In this document: one piece after another, positions 22,472-33,511 of the stretch
How positions within the stretch are numbered: the stretch's first letter is position 1
Layout of the letters: every line of letters starts with the position of its first letter
From: Ottelia alismoides
Lineage: Eukaryota; Streptophyta; Magnoliopsida; Alismatales; Hydrocharitaceae
Length of the DNA stretch: 64,000 nucleotides
Assembly: GCA_037367405.1 (NCBI GenBank)
Contig: JAZKJV010011599.1
Span: 434,001-498,000, forward strand
Direction: 5' to 3'
Translations under genes and position numbers: made by a program
Notes under the pieces: model-generated
The model's input: the letters and a program-made list of their open reading frames with translations, nothing else
Database searches by the model: none
Told to the model about the DNA's origin: nothing

Positions 22472-23010
22472 CTAGAATTTCTTGGAGATTCCTGAGTGTG
22501 AAAGCATACACCTTACTACATTCATCAAAGTTCGATTCTTTCTTTCTGCTACACCATTCTGTTGTGGTGTATAGGACATTGTCGTCTGCCTATGAATGTT
22601 TGTATGAATACAGTAATCCTCAAACTCCTTTGAGGTATATTCCCCACCTCTATCTGTCCTAAGAGTCTTGATTGATTTTCCCAATCTTGTCTCCACTTCC
22701 GTCTTATATCCCTTAAATGTTTCAAGTGCTTCCGACTTTCTTCCTAAGAGATATACATAGGAAAACTTTGAGTAATCATCAATGAATGTTATAAAGTATT
22801 CCTTATTTCTATGTGTGCTGACGTTCAATGGTCCACTATATCCGAATGGATCAAACCTAGTAACTCTGTTGACTGAATTCCGATTAAGAAGGGTATTCTC
22901 ATCATTTTACCAGTCAGACAGTGTTCGCAAGGCAATGTTTTTGCACCCGTAATCTTAGGCAACAGATTTACCTTCATCGTCTGATCCATCTTAGAATTTC
23001 CTGATGACCC
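22472..23010 (-). pseudogene. pol: copia integrase, zinc finger end and catalytic core
   Basis: Two frames cover this part: LPCEHCLTGKM...LIHSDI (23025-22825) and NKEYFITFIDDYSKFSYVYL...RTDRGGEY...QQNGVAERKNRT (22828-22472). The DD(35)E catalytic residues are visible: Asp in HSDI, Asp in RTDRGGEY and Glu in VAERKN. Integrase would insert the cDNA and produce the 5-bp duplication seen here. A frameshift lies at about 22828 and a stop at 22470. Confidence 0.93.
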
Positions 23011-23594
23011 AGTCTCATGTACCACAAGTCATAGTGAGATAAACAACACAAAGAATACTCAGAAGAGACATTCATTGATTCACTAGAGTTTATTACAGGA
23101 AGACAGAATAGGTCATGCTCGGGCACAAACTTTCCCATCGCATAGACCTTCTTATTCTTGCCTATAGATACACGTTTATTATAGAAACGGACTTCAAAAT
23201 CCTTCTTGAGAAGTATTGGGACAGAGATCGGGTTCCTGCGTATCACTGGAGCATATAGGACATCATTCAGTGCCATAATGCTATCCCCTAGGTCAAGTCT
23301 ATATGTCCCAACACCTTCCACGTCCAGGTAGATGTTGTTCCCCATGAAGATCCTCTGTTCTCCTTTGTTCAACTCCTTTAATTCCACCAGACCTTCCTTC
23401 GTCTTGGCGATGTGTCTGGTTGCTCCAGAGTCGATCCACCATCCGTCACTGTCCGTGATGACGGAGTTGCATTCCACGACAGCTGTGAATTCCATTTTCT
23501 TTTTACCTTTGTTTTCAGGCATTTTAGAATTTCCTGGCTTCTTCTTGTTGAGGCAATTGATCTTGAATGGCCATATTTGCCGCAACCGTAGCAT
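22974..23594 (-). pseudogene. pol: copia protease and Gag-pre-integrase region
   Basis: The frame contains WWIDSGATRHIAKT, the aspartic protease active site (DSGA), then VLYAPVIRRNPISV, and ends in LWYMRLGH, the His of the integrase zinc-binding HHCC domain. The protease would cut the polyprotein. A frameshift after LGH (near 23010) moves the rest of the HHCC finger (PCEHCLTGKM) to another frame. The DSGA motif is intact, but the region cannot be translated together with its neighbours. Confidence 0.92.
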
Positions 23595-24316
23595 GAGCCA
23601 CGTGGATATTTCCCACTCTTTCCCTTGAAATTCATCTTAGATGGGCCTAGCCTTTTCTTTGCACGCGCGACATTTGCTTCTTCTTCTTCCTCGACCTCAA
23701 AGATCTCAGCTTTCGATCTTTGTTTAGAGAGGTCCTTCTCAATTGTCAGCTGTGCAGGTAGGTCTGTCACAGACTTAATGTTGTCATTCATCCTCAGAGA
23801 TGTGGCAACTATGTCGAATGACGGTGGGAGACTCCCTATTATGGTTGCGATCTACATCCTCTCCGGAATCGTGCAATCAGGAGCTGTTGGATCCTTGGCC
23901 ATCACGATCATCTTGTTCACGTACTCGAGGACGCTTTTAGATTCCTTCATTCTACACGAGTTGTACTTGTGTAAAGGAAGTTGTATGCTCACTTCCGACT
24001 TGGAGTGATATTTCTCGTTAAATGCGGTACAGAGCTCGTAAGCTGATTTGCAAGTCTCAAAAATCCGAATCAGGTTCAAATCCATGTGGGTTAACATAAA
24101 TCTCCTAACCCTATTATCCGTTTTCTCCCACTGTTCGCATGACCTAATTTCCTCCATAGTTGGATTTTCAGATAACGTTGGACCGGGTTTGTTTATGATG
24201 GAATGTATGCTATCGTGCAACAGGCCATAATAGATCTTTCTACTTCACAAGTTATAATTAGCACTGTTAAGGTACTCAATTTTTCCTATCTCAGTGGCAA
24301 TGGGTTTGCTTGTCAT
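23560..24316 (-). pseudogene. gag: copia Gag (broken)
   Basis: The start is taken at the ATG complementary to 24314-24316 (MTSKPIATEIGKIEYLN). The capsid region follows (NKPGPTLSENPT; YHSKSEVSIQLPLH; VLEYVNKMIVMAKD), then an acidic and basic linker and a CCHC knuckle beginning CYGCGKYGH. Gag would form the particle, and the knuckle binds the RNA. Breaks: a TGA complementary to 24245-24247 where relatives have Trp, a TAG near 23850, and a frameshift inside the knuckle near 23565 that separates the last Cys. It is joined directly to the protease frame downstream. Confidence 0.88.
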
Positions 24317-25289
24317 ATTTGATCTAATGAAATACATGTAAGTTTGTATGAGATTATTTTATTTAACAGGAATGTGCAAAAAAAAGCAAATAAAGTAGAT
24401 TTAAAATAATAATTATTATTTAAAAAAGAAACTATGTAATAATAAAAAAAACTTATTCAAGGATAAAACTTGAGTGTTCAAGTAACTTCTAATTCAATCA
24501 AGGAAAGAAGAAAAAAACATATACACGACCCTATGCACAAATTAGAAGAGCACATCTGCACATGCACGAGACCCATCTACCCCTTATACATTTAGACAAT
24601 CAGGTGATCTGATTATTAGTAAATAACCGTCGCTTCTTTTAATCAGAAACAATGTCACTATTTCATAAAAAATTGAGAAATTTTTGTAAAATAAAAGAGT
24701 ATAATGCAATTTTAATGACAATACAAAGTAAAAAAAAAGGTTTAAAATTTTAAACAAACTAATGGTCCTTTTGTAATTGTCTTTTTCCAACTTTTCCTTA
24801 AAAAAATACAAGCTCTAAGTTAACGAAAGTTAATGATGAGCATTAATGGTGCAAAAAATGCAAGATCATGGGGAGGTGGCAAGTAAATCCGAATATTACA
24901 GGGGCTGTGGTGTATCAGGACAAGATTATAGAGAGTTGTGATGCAATAGGAGAATACTATATATGTTGGGGGTGTAAAAGAACAATTTAAAAATAATAAT
25001 AGTATAACTTTTCTAGTACAGTCTCTGGCGTTCATGTGACATGAAAAGGCTTAAAGAAAAATAAAAAAGGAGAACATGACCCATCTTTAAAAAACGGCAG
25101 GCTTTAAGACCTTGCACCTCAAAAAAGGGACAATATTACCTCTCGTTTAGTGTTTTGGAGAAAAGAAGGGGCCGAAGCTATTGGTTGGCAACAACTTTTG
25201 CAAGCTGCGACGACGACCAAGGAAAAAAGGCAGGCGTGTTCCATTGGCGGCGATAAAAACGTCTATCGGAGATCGACTCGCGAATGCAA
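24317..25289 (-). other. Untranslated leader of the copia element
   Basis: About 970 bp between primer site and gag start. It is AT-rich and has stops in all frames. No domain is seen. It is long for a copia leader and may include later insertions. Confidence 0.5.
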
Positions 25290-25301
25290 GCTCTGATACC
25301 A
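25290..25301 (-). promoter_or_regulatory. Primer binding site (tRNA-iMet)
   Basis: The minus strand reads TGGTATCAGAGC one base after the 5' LTR end. This is the standard copia word complementary to the 3' end of initiator methionine tRNA, where minus-strand synthesis would start. Confidence 0.92.
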
Positions 25302-25302
25302 G

Positions 25303-25583
25303 TGATGAACGGAGTCAATGCCGGCTACGAGCAACTTCTAAAGAAAGAATGAGATATGATTTTGGGAGAGGGCTCCCTATGCGAGGTAATCGTTTGTTCT
25401 GTGTGTTCTTCCCCCTCAATATGGAGATGTATTTATAGGGTGTGTTGTGCCCTTCGCATAGTCCGCCCCATTCCGCCCACGTCCATTTCGCGCGTCTCGC
25501 GTGAGACTCGGCCCTTGCGCAACTGCCGCCTCGCGCAACTACCGGCAGAGGCTTGAGCGCGAGGCCACAGATATATTCAAACA
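25303..25583 (-). repeat. 5' LTR of the copia element
   Basis: 281 bp. Read on the minus strand it starts TGTTTGAATATATC and ends TTCATCA, with a TATA box (CCCTATAAATAC) complementary to plus positions around 25428-25440. Next to the primer site. Confidence 0.93.
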
Positions 25584-25890
25584 TGCCCCAATCCCATTTT
25601 TCGATTATTTTTTTTGGAAAACATCGTCATATATTTTCATCATGGTATGCTCTAATATGCCATTCCAATTTCGTCTGAATTAGAGACTCTTACACCCTTC
25701 ATCTAAAACATGTAATTTTAACGGTCTTAGAATTGTTGTAATCGACATTATCCGATGAAGGGTATAGGAGTCTCTATTTCAGACGAAATTTGAATGACAT
25801 ATTATAGGGATATAGTGATGAATATATACGATGGTTTTAAAAATATAAAAAAAAAATAACAAAATGAGGCGGGGGCAGTCCAACCCCATT
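25584..25890. mobile_element. Foldback MITE remainder with long inverted arms
   Basis: The left arm (about 25584-25703) and right arm (about 25754-25890) are imperfect inverted repeats. TTTCGTCTGAATTAGAGACTC pairs with GAGTCTCTATTTCAGACGAAA, and the pairing extends outward through the ATCGTCATATAT region and the T-run to the G/C-rich tips (TGCCCC against GGGGGCA). The loop is about 50 bp. The copia element sits at the left tip, so the outermost left bases are at 19971-19998. No coding capacity. Confidence 0.8.
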
Positions 25891-26905
25891 TTCTCTTTTT
25901 ATTTATATCTTTATATATTTTGATTTACAATAAACTACATGTTGTCATTTCATTTCGGGTTCCCAATTATTCTTTTAGGATTATATAAGCGGGAAGATCA
26001 TAAATACGAAACTCTTTTTATATACCCACTAAACACATTAGGAACCCACCTTATGTTCTGGCAGTAGAAGCAGTGAGCTCTCACTCTAAAGACTAGAGTT
26101 CAACCCCACCCTTTCCCCCTTAATCATTTTAAAAACATATTAGATAATTTTAATAATTGGAAGAAAATGAATATGTTGCTGAGCTGAATGAAATTAAATT
26201 GTGTGTTCATCACTTCCATCCATCCTTGATTTTGTCTCGGAATACAAGTGGTTGTGCCTTGGAGCTTGACTAGTTTCAAATTATGGGGAAACGAGTGGTT
26301 GAGAGGTTATGAACAAAAAGTTATATGCAACCGAGCTGCATATTCCCCATCTCTTACTAATTATTTCGATTCATATACTCTGATTAGTAACTATTGTTAT
26401 TATCTATTTTCTCCCAATTTAATTATGATATTTGGAACAAACAACAAGTTTTAAGTCTTCTAAAGAAGGAGCGCATCCCTCTTCAAGCATTAAAGAACGA
26501 AATATTCAAATCTTCGTGGCTATGTGAAATCTAAATCAAAATGTTGTTTCTATTGAAGTTGAGAGAGATGTGATGCAAATTGCACGTGCTTATATATATT
26601 ATATTAATCAGGATTCATCATTCTAGCAGATACTAGTTCTAATAGGGTGCCATTAAGGTATAGATGATGATTACATATGTAATAAAGATGATTAAGAACA
26701 AATGTCAATATACAACTTTTATGCATTATTACCATGTGAACACATTCATATTGGAAGCCCCCAACTAAATTGGAATAACGAGATATTACACCACAATGAA
26801 CCACTAGGTCGTAGGTATATAACATGTTATTTGTATTAATAATTGACATTATATATTGTTGCGGGTGTACAAGATTGAAGGACATACAGACATAATGTAC
26901 AATTC
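25891..26905. other. AT-rich intergenic DNA, no gene seen
   Basis: Only short frames without domains. Confidence 0.5.
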
Positions 26906-27118
26906 ATTTGAGGGATAAGAGGTCCCTATCCCTCAAATTTGCTATCCCTATGAAGAGGGTTTGGGCTATGGAGTCAAGATTAGGGATAGGGCTCGTCCCC
27001 CATCCCTCCATCATCAGTATCTCCCGCCATAAAAATACAAATAACTACTACTTATCTAGCAACTTTATCGAACATAACTAACTTATATCATTTATCCCTT
27101 CTTATCCAATCAAATGAA
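26906..27118. repeat. Left flank of a probable Tourist-like MITE split by copia 2
   Basis: Contains a near-perfect hairpin (ATTTGAGGGATA at 26906-26917 against TATCCCTCAAAT at 26927-26938) and many GGGATAG/CTATCCC words. These match the style of 33385-33511 on the other side of the copia insertion, whose end is GTAGGGGATTGGGATACATG in reverse. Borders uncertain. Confidence 0.4.
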
Positions 27119-27123
27119 GAATA

Positions 27124-27328
27124 TGAAGAACAGATCCGATGACCGCATGGTCAAGAACCGTCGACGGCGGTTGCGCGGCCGACGGTTACGGAGACCGGGT
27201 CTCACGGAGGATCCAACCGTGGGCATGGGGAGAGGGCGGACTTGATGAGGGAACGTTCACGTCCCTATATATACCTACCTCCATCGGAAGGGGAAGATCA
27301 TCCGAGAACTACCTCGCCATAGGGAGCC
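27124..27328 (+). repeat. 5' LTR of copia 2, left part
   Basis: Starts TGAAGAACAGATCC and includes the TATA region CCCTATATATACC (about 27271-27283). It is interrupted at GAGCC (27324-27328), which is the target site of the nested solo LTR. Confidence 0.92.
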
Positions 27329-30314
27329 TGATGAACGTCAAATTCACCTCTTTAATAATGTAAAATAATGTCGTAGTATAGGAGGCGAATTTGGTTCAGC
27401 AGAAACCACGAACTTTGAATGTCGTGGAATATTTATACTTGGCAAGTCTACCAAGGTCGGACATAGGGACACGACTGCCTAATATATTTATCGAATTTCG
27501 ATTCATAAAGGCACAATGTGAATTAATTCCAATTTCAGGTCCATATGAAAAACTATGCTATTTACAAGGCAATGCCATGATGCATGCTATTTTTTATTTA
27601 GTTTTATGCAAGTTAAAGTGATGCATGAGCAAATATGCAAGGGAATAAGTATGCTGAATAAAAGGCTACAATTATACCCTAAAATGTGAGCAACACAATA
27701 TAAAATGAAATCAGAGTCAATTTGAACACATCAATAAAAATCGGTCATCAGATCAAAGCAAGATAAGGAAAGCAGGGTGCCATTTTTCACACAAAAATTC
27801 ACTTTTATTAAAACAGTAGCAATGAGATAATTAAGCATGCCAAAATGTAGAGGATAAAATAAGGATCAAAACGACACTAAAATCATGCAATTTGGACCTA
27901 CGATGCTCAAGTTATGCTAGAAACAGTGCAAGGGCATAATTGTAATAAAAATGCAATAAAAAAGGATAAATATTGCATTTAGGTCCCTAGAGGGACCTAA
28001 ATGCAATTACCAAAAACCGTATGGGCCCTTCTGCAATTTCACCATTTGCGCGTAGGGGCATATTTGTAATTTCCAAAAGTTGCGGGGCTTCCGTGTAAAA
28101 TACCCAGGCACGACGTGAGGCGCGTGCCTGAGGACCAAAATGCAATTTTATAAAAGGTCCGGGTCTTTTCTGCAATTTACCCAGCATCACACGTGCTATG
28201 CACGTGCAATGCTAGGTTCGGGAGAACACCACTGCTTCGGGACACGTGGCAGCTGCTGGAGGTTTCGGCGCGAGGTTCGGTCCACCCGAGCCTATAGGGT
28301 AAGAGTGGAGGCTCGGGTGGAGTCTGGCGTCGCCACGTGGTTCCATCCTAGCCGCCCGATCTGGGTGATCGGACGGCACCTGTACTATCATCCTCCTCCG
28401 CGGGTCACCAGAGGAGGCGGGGCTCCGGCGACATGCAAAAAGCTCCGCCAAGCTCCAGAGGGTACCCTGAGGGTCGGTGAAGATAGCGGCAAGTCTGGCG
28501 GAGGTCTTGGATGCACGGCGAAGCTCCGTGGCTGATCGGAGTTGGCGCTCGATGAAGCTTCGCCGGAAGGGAGGACCTCGAAGGTGCTCCGATGCGAACT
28601 CCGACGATTCAACAGGTCCTGCAGCGTTAGCATATAGCCGAAGCAAGTGTGTGGGTGCATGAGTGTTTTGTGCGGTGAGTGGTGGCCCTGGGGTGATCGG
28701 AGGTGGAGGCCAATGCTCCTCCTCCGGCGAGATGGAGGAGGAGGTGGGTCAGAGCGGATGGGGGTCTGGAGAAGGGAAAGGATGGTCGGCGAAGACGAAG
28801 GTGGCGTGGCGGATGTGTTCGAGTGATTGGTGGAGGGTGTAAGTGAGTGTAGAGGGAGGTAAAAATCGAAGAAAATAGAATAAAAAGCACCTTGCCGGAG
28901 TGAGGTGTGGCGGAGGTAGCAGCTTGGGCTGAGTCTCCAAGGGAGCCTCCGGTCGTCGCCCGCGAGGCCAGTTGCGGTCCTCGGAGCTCATTTGGTGACC
29001 GGAGGGTCACCAATACGCGCCGGATGCGACGCGGGTCGACACCAGATCAGCACCATCGTCGCCTCGACATTCCGCCCCTTCGCTGTCACCGGAGGGACGG
29101 AGGAAGCTAGGTGAAGACCCAAAAATGGTGGACAAGGATGATCGGTGGCGGAGATCGGCTTAAATAGGCGGAGGTGGTCGGGGGTTACAGTGTTGGCGAG
29201 GCGTTTTTGAGCGGGGAATAAATAGTGAGGGGGGTAATGGCGAGTGGTGTTGATGGTGGCGCGAGGATGGCGGAGGAACGGCTATGTGGGGCGGCCGTTA
29301 GGAGAGGAGGATGGAGGCTGGAGCGTCGGCTAGAAATGGAAGGGAGCGGAGGGTGCGCAAGGTGAAACAACTGGGGAAGAGGGGGGTTACGGAGGTTGAC
29401 GATGGTGGAGGACCGTTGGATCTAAAGATCCAACGGCTGTGGTTGGAACGCTTGCGAAGGGCCACGGTCAGATCCTTAGGATCTGATCGTGTGGCTAGGA
29501 GAGAGGCGGGCGTGAATGGTTAGGATGGAGGTATGGGGGAGATCTACGGCTGGAAACAAAGGGGTGACGTGGCACATGAGTAGACGTTAGATGGGATACG
29601 ATCGAACGATGGAAGTGAAAGGGAAATACGGCGTGTTGAGGGACGTTGGATGAGAAGGAGATCGAGCGGCTGAGAATTAGGCGCTAATGGGTGGCTCAGA
29701 TATGATCTGGGAGTCAGATCGGACGGTGGATAATGGAGCGGGCTTCAACAGGTGAGATGGAGGCGGGCTGAGAGGATCCAATGATCCAGGAGGCCGCCGG
29801 GTGGCGAGAAGAGGAGAGGGCCACGTGGGCGGCCCAGAGGGCGCCACGTGGCCCAATCAGAAGAATTCAAATAAAATTACGAAGAAAAATATAAAAGAAA
29901 TAGGTAGAGGCCGAATTAGGAAAAAGTCAAAACACAAAAGTTGCTCGTCTCAACGAGATCTACAACTTTCATGTTGGTCAAAAATCCAAAAGAGGTCATT
30001 TATACAAAATGTATTTTTGGGAGTATTTTTAAGGGGATAAAAATACCGATTTTGTGGTTTTAAGATTTTTTGTATTTTTTTATCTTTTTAATGGTCAGTG
30101 AACTATGGACAATTATTCTATCTAATTTTTAGGGGTTTTTTAGGATAAAATAATTACAAGAAAAATAGAGGAAATTAAATACAATAAATTAATGGTAATT
30201 TATGCACAATATAATACAAGATAAAAAACAAGGAATTAGAGAGTATTTTTATTGGATTGATTAAGCAGGGGTTTTAATCTGCGGCTTTTAGCATGATGAA
30301 TACAAGATTCATCA
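27329..30314 (-). mobile_element. Solo LTR of the LARD family, 2,986 bp
   Basis: Flanked by the exact duplication GAGCC (27324-27328 and 30315-30319). It starts TGATGAACGTCAAATTC and ends with the hairpin TGATGAAT-ACAAG-ATTCATCA, like the LTRs at 51762-54754 and 57234-60221, from which it differs by many substitutions and indels. Orientation is inferred from those LTRs. It keeps the three U5 hairpins at its left end, the TGCAATT-type repeats (27890-28160), a GC-rich R region and the U3 palindromes (29414-29435, 29468-29486, 29704-29720). The GC-rich frames in 28.1-29.5 kb are not genes. Confidence 0.93.
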
Positions 30315-30319
30315 GAGCC

Positions 30320-30409
30320 CTCTCCTATTACCGATCTCCATTCCTCTCTCTATCTCGTTCTCTCTCGCAGCTGAAACAAAAAGGCGTACCTCGTCGACGA
30401 CTCCCTTCA
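30320..30409 (+). repeat. 5' LTR of copia 2, right part
   Basis: Continues the LTR after the nested insertion with a TC-rich stretch, ending CCCTTCA. It matches 33285-33379 of the 3' LTR except for a shorter TC repeat. Confidence 0.9.
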
Positions 30410-30410
30410 C

Positions 30411-30422
30411 TGGTATCAGAGC
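30411..30422 (+). promoter_or_regulatory. Primer binding site (tRNA-iMet) of copia 2
   Basis: TGGTATCAGAGC one base after the LTR end, identical to the word in the other copia element. Confidence 0.92.
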
Positions 30423-31233
30423 GCATCCATCCGCACGTCGATGCGCCTCTGCCCTCGGCTGTGTGCACTATGATCACCGATGTGACGACGGCCGCTCCTC
30501 TATTGAAGAAGCCCAAAACCCTAACACGAGACCACAGGTTCCTTCTATTTGTTTATTTGGTGTCTCATTGATTCGATTAAATCCTAAATGCACGCTCCAC
30601 CCACTTGCTTTAAAAGAATCTTTTTTTCTTCTAACGTTTCTTTTCTAGTACCTTTCTGACATCTCTTTTCCAGTGTTTTTTTTAATAATAAATCATGACG
30701 TCTGTTTCACGCCAACTTTTTCCTGTACAATCCGTGATTTCCTATACAAACTTTTTTATTCACGTGATTTGTATTTTTTCTCTCTTGTTTTAATCATGTT
30801 TTAATAATAATAAAGGTTTTTAGAGAGGATATGTAAGTTTGTTTGTACATTTTTTTGTTTTGTAAAATTGCATTATTGATTAAAGTGTTAATAAGATAAA
30901 AAATTACTTTAAAATTGGATTTTTTATCATTTTTTGTTGATTTGATTACAATTTTTATAAAACCTTGTTGCTTAACCAAAATAAGATATTAGTCAAACTT
31001 GAGTCAAAGCTTAATAGGTTTTTCTACCTACATGTTAATTTTTTTTAAAAAAATATTTGCTCATTCTCATTAAAATTGTTTAATCTCATATCAACATTGA
31101 TCTCTGATTTATTGATTGTGATTCTTTGTAGTTGAAAAGTTTTTTAACTATAATTAACTTCTAACTTAGTTATTAAGAACATACTTGCATCTTTCTCTTT
31201 CGTCTATAGCCAACGTATCAAAACCTCTTATGT
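30423..31233 (+). other. Leader-side remnant of copia 2, no coding region
   Basis: A short leader is followed by about 600 bp of very AT-rich sequence. In the intact relative gag, protease and integrase would lie here; none is recognisable, and the sequence resumes homology only in the integrase-RT linker at 31234. Confidence 0.6.
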
Positions 31234-32344
31234 TTGCTTATTCTCGATGATATCAATCATCCAAATGTAGAGAATGAACCTATGGAACATGATGATCCTT
31301 CAGAAGAAGTGGGTGGACCCACACAACACACGAGTATAATCGGCAACAAGAGACCAAGAACACGGCCCACATGGATAGAAGATAACCACTTCTATGTATG
31401 TGAGGTGTCGTCTACATAGTGGATGAGGATGTCGTGGATTGTACAGATCCCATATCCTTTGATGAAGTATGGCTTCGTTTGAGTCGGAATCATGGATGAC
31501 TGCCATGAGAGATGAGTTGGACTCAATCGAACGAAACGATGTATGAGAGTTATGTGATTTGACAGAAGGTAGGCAATTCACAGGATGTAAGTGGTTATTC
31601 AAGAAAAAGTACCGAGTTGATGGTACAATTGACAAATACAAAGCCAAATTAGTTGCCAAGGATTATACTCAACAAGCTGGAATAGATTTCCAGGAAACCT
31701 ACTCTCAAGTGGCTAAGTTTGCATCTATACGGATGATCTTAGCCATAGTCGCATATATGAATTTGGAATGTTCCAAATGGATGTGAAGACGGCCTTCCTT
31801 AATGGAGAATTAAAGGAGGAAATTTATATGCGACAACCTGATGGCTCTCAGGTTGAAGGTCAGGAGAAAAGAGTTTACAAGTTAAAAAAAGTCATTATAT
31901 GGCTTGAAACAGTCTTCACAGCAATGGTATCTCAAATTCCATGAGAAAGTTATCCAATTTGGATTTATTTCAAATAAATTGGATAATTGTGTGTATGTCA
32001 TGAAGAGTGGGAGCATGTTTGCAATCATGTCATTGTATGTGGATGAAATTCTGCTTGCAGATAATGACATACAAATGCTCCATGAAATCAAACAGAAATT
32101 GAGCAATGAATTTGAGATGAAGGACATGAGTGAAACATTCTATGTTCTTGGAATTCAAATAACAAGAGACAGAGACTCAAGGACATTGAGCCTTAGTCAA
32201 GAAAGATATTTGCATATTATATTAAAGAGATTTGGACTGCAGAACAGCACTCCAGCTCCAACACCACTTGTGATGGGAAAGAAACTCAGTAAGAGTCAGT
32301 GTCCCAGAAAGGGGAAGAAACCTTTAGATGTACCATATGCATAA
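31234..32344 (+). pseudogene. pol: copia linker and reverse transcriptase remnant
   Basis: Begins in the linker (NVENEPMEHDDPSEEVGGP), then KYKAKLVAKDYTQQAGIDF and, after a frameshift near 31775, [17 protein letters not shown]. Another shift near 31890 leads to the frame 31904-32344 with MSLYVDEILLADND and VLGIQITRDRDS. The catalytic motif reads YVDE where copia enzymes have YVDD, so even this segment would be inactive. Confidence 0.92.
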
Positions 32345-32990
32345 GCGGTGGGAAGTTTAATGTATGCAATGATATATACTTGACCTGATTTTGCTTATCC
32401 AGTAAGCTTAGTCAATGAATATCAAAGCAATCTCGGTCTAGCACATTAGGAAGCCGTAAAGAGGATTCTTCAATATCTGAAAGGGACGGTACATCTGAAA
32501 CTTGTGTATAAAGCAGAATCGCTTGAAGTGGTAGGATACTCCGATGTCGATTTTGGAGGGGATGTGGATGATAGAAAATCTACATTGGCTTACATGTTCA
32601 TGTTTGGTGGTGCAGTCGTTTCTCGGGGTAGAAGGAAACAAGGATGTGCATCTCGACATACACAGGATGCTGAGTACATTGCATGTAGCATGGCCACCAC
32701 TCATGCTGTGTGGATCAGGCATTTTCTAGAGAACCTAAGCTTCGAATTGGTAAAAGGGCCAATTAAAATGTATTGTGACAATCAAGCTGCGATAAGCTTG
32801 ATCTAATATCACTATATACAAGATATAGTACGGAAGCAAGAAATCACGGTAACCTACATACCTACCAGTGGCATGTTGATTTATTCCCTAACAAAGGGAA
32901 TAGCAGTAGAACATACATTAAACATGTTGGTTTAATGAGACTCGGGAATGCATGAGTCAAGGAAGAGGTCTTCATGAATAATGAACCTCA
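32345..32990 (+). pseudogene. pol: copia RNase H remnant
   Basis: After stops near 32344 the sequence reads VVGYSDVDFGGDVDDRKSTL, FGGAVVSRG, ASRHTQDAEYIACSMATTHA and IKMYCDNQAAISLI, then stops at 32804. The part to 32990 shows decayed C-terminal coding sequence leading to the polypurine tract. Confidence 0.9.
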
Positions 32991-33052
32991 ATATTGACAT
33001 CTCCATACACAACACAAACAGTGGAAGTGTGATTGACTTGATCATTGTGGTC

Positions 33053-33062
33053 AAGTGGGATA
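33053..33062 (+). promoter_or_regulatory. Polypurine tract of copia 2
   Basis: AAGTGGGATA directly before the 3' LTR start TGAAGAAC. Confidence 0.8.
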
Positions 33063-33290
33063 TGAAGAACATGTCCAATAATTGCATGGTCAAGAACCGT
33101 CGGCGGCAGTTGCGCAGTTGACGATTACGGAGACCGCGTCTCGCGGAGGACCCAAACCATGGGCGTGGGGAGAGGGTTGACTTTGTGAGGGGACGTTCAC
33201 GCCCCTATGTATATCTACCTCCATCAGGAGGGGAAGATCATCCGAGAACTACCTCACCATAGGGAGCCCTCTCCCATTACCTATCTCCAT

Positions 33291-33329
<39 letters not shown>

Positions 33330-33379
33330 CTCTCTCGTAGCTGAGACAACAAGCCATACCTTGTCGATGAATCCCTTCA
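33063..33379 (+). repeat. 3' LTR of copia 2
   Basis: 317 bp with TG...CA ends, bordered by the GAATA duplication. It contains a long pure TC microsatellite (about 33294-33326) that is much shorter in the 5' LTR, so the repeat expanded after insertion. Confidence 0.92.
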
Positions 33380-33384
33380 GAATA

Positions 33385-33511
33385 GCAAATAATTAACACA
33401 TATCCCTCTTTATGCCACAATCCTATCCCTACAAATGAACAGAAATGGGTATACAGCAGCTTATCCCTCCTTACATGTATCCCAATCCCCTACCAAACAA
33501 CCCCTTAAGAT
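33385..33511. repeat. Right flank of the probable Tourist-like MITE
   Basis: CTATCCC-rich sequence ending CCAATCCCCTACCAAACAAC, a typical MITE terminus for this class. Partner of 26906-27118. Confidence 0.4.

Larger units (their letters stand above)
19999..25583 (-). mobile_element. Full-length Ty1-copia retrotransposon, 5,585 bp
   Basis: Two LTRs (19999-20280 and 25303-25583) begin TGATGAACGG and end ATTCAAACA in plus orientation. The exact duplication TGCCC lies at 19994-19998 and 25584-25588. The minus strand carries, from right to left, a primer binding site, gag with a zinc knuckle, protease, integrase, reverse transcriptase and RNase H in copia order, then a polypurine tract. The coding region has several stops and frameshifts, so this copy is not autonomous. 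The visible differences between the two LTRs indicate an old insertion. It lies inside a foldback MITE. Confidence 0.96.
27124..33379 (+). mobile_element. Internally deleted copia element with nested solo LTR
   Basis: The LTRs begin TGAAGAACA and end CCCTTCA. The exact duplication GAATA lies at 27119-27123 and 33380-33384. The 5' LTR is split by a 2,986-bp solo LTR (27329-30314). Without it the copia copy is about 3.3 kb: the primer site and polypurine tract remain, but gag, protease and integrase are gone and only linker, reverse transcriptase and RNase H remnants are left. The polymerase and LTR core (CCCTATA...CATAGGGAGCCCTCTCC) show it is related to the element at 19999-25583 but in the opposite orientation. 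Confidence 0.93.

Noticed and set aside
26055..26115. tRNA- or SINE-like segment (B-box-like GAGTTCAACCCC)
   Set aside because: No A-box at the right spacing and no cloverleaf could be drawn.
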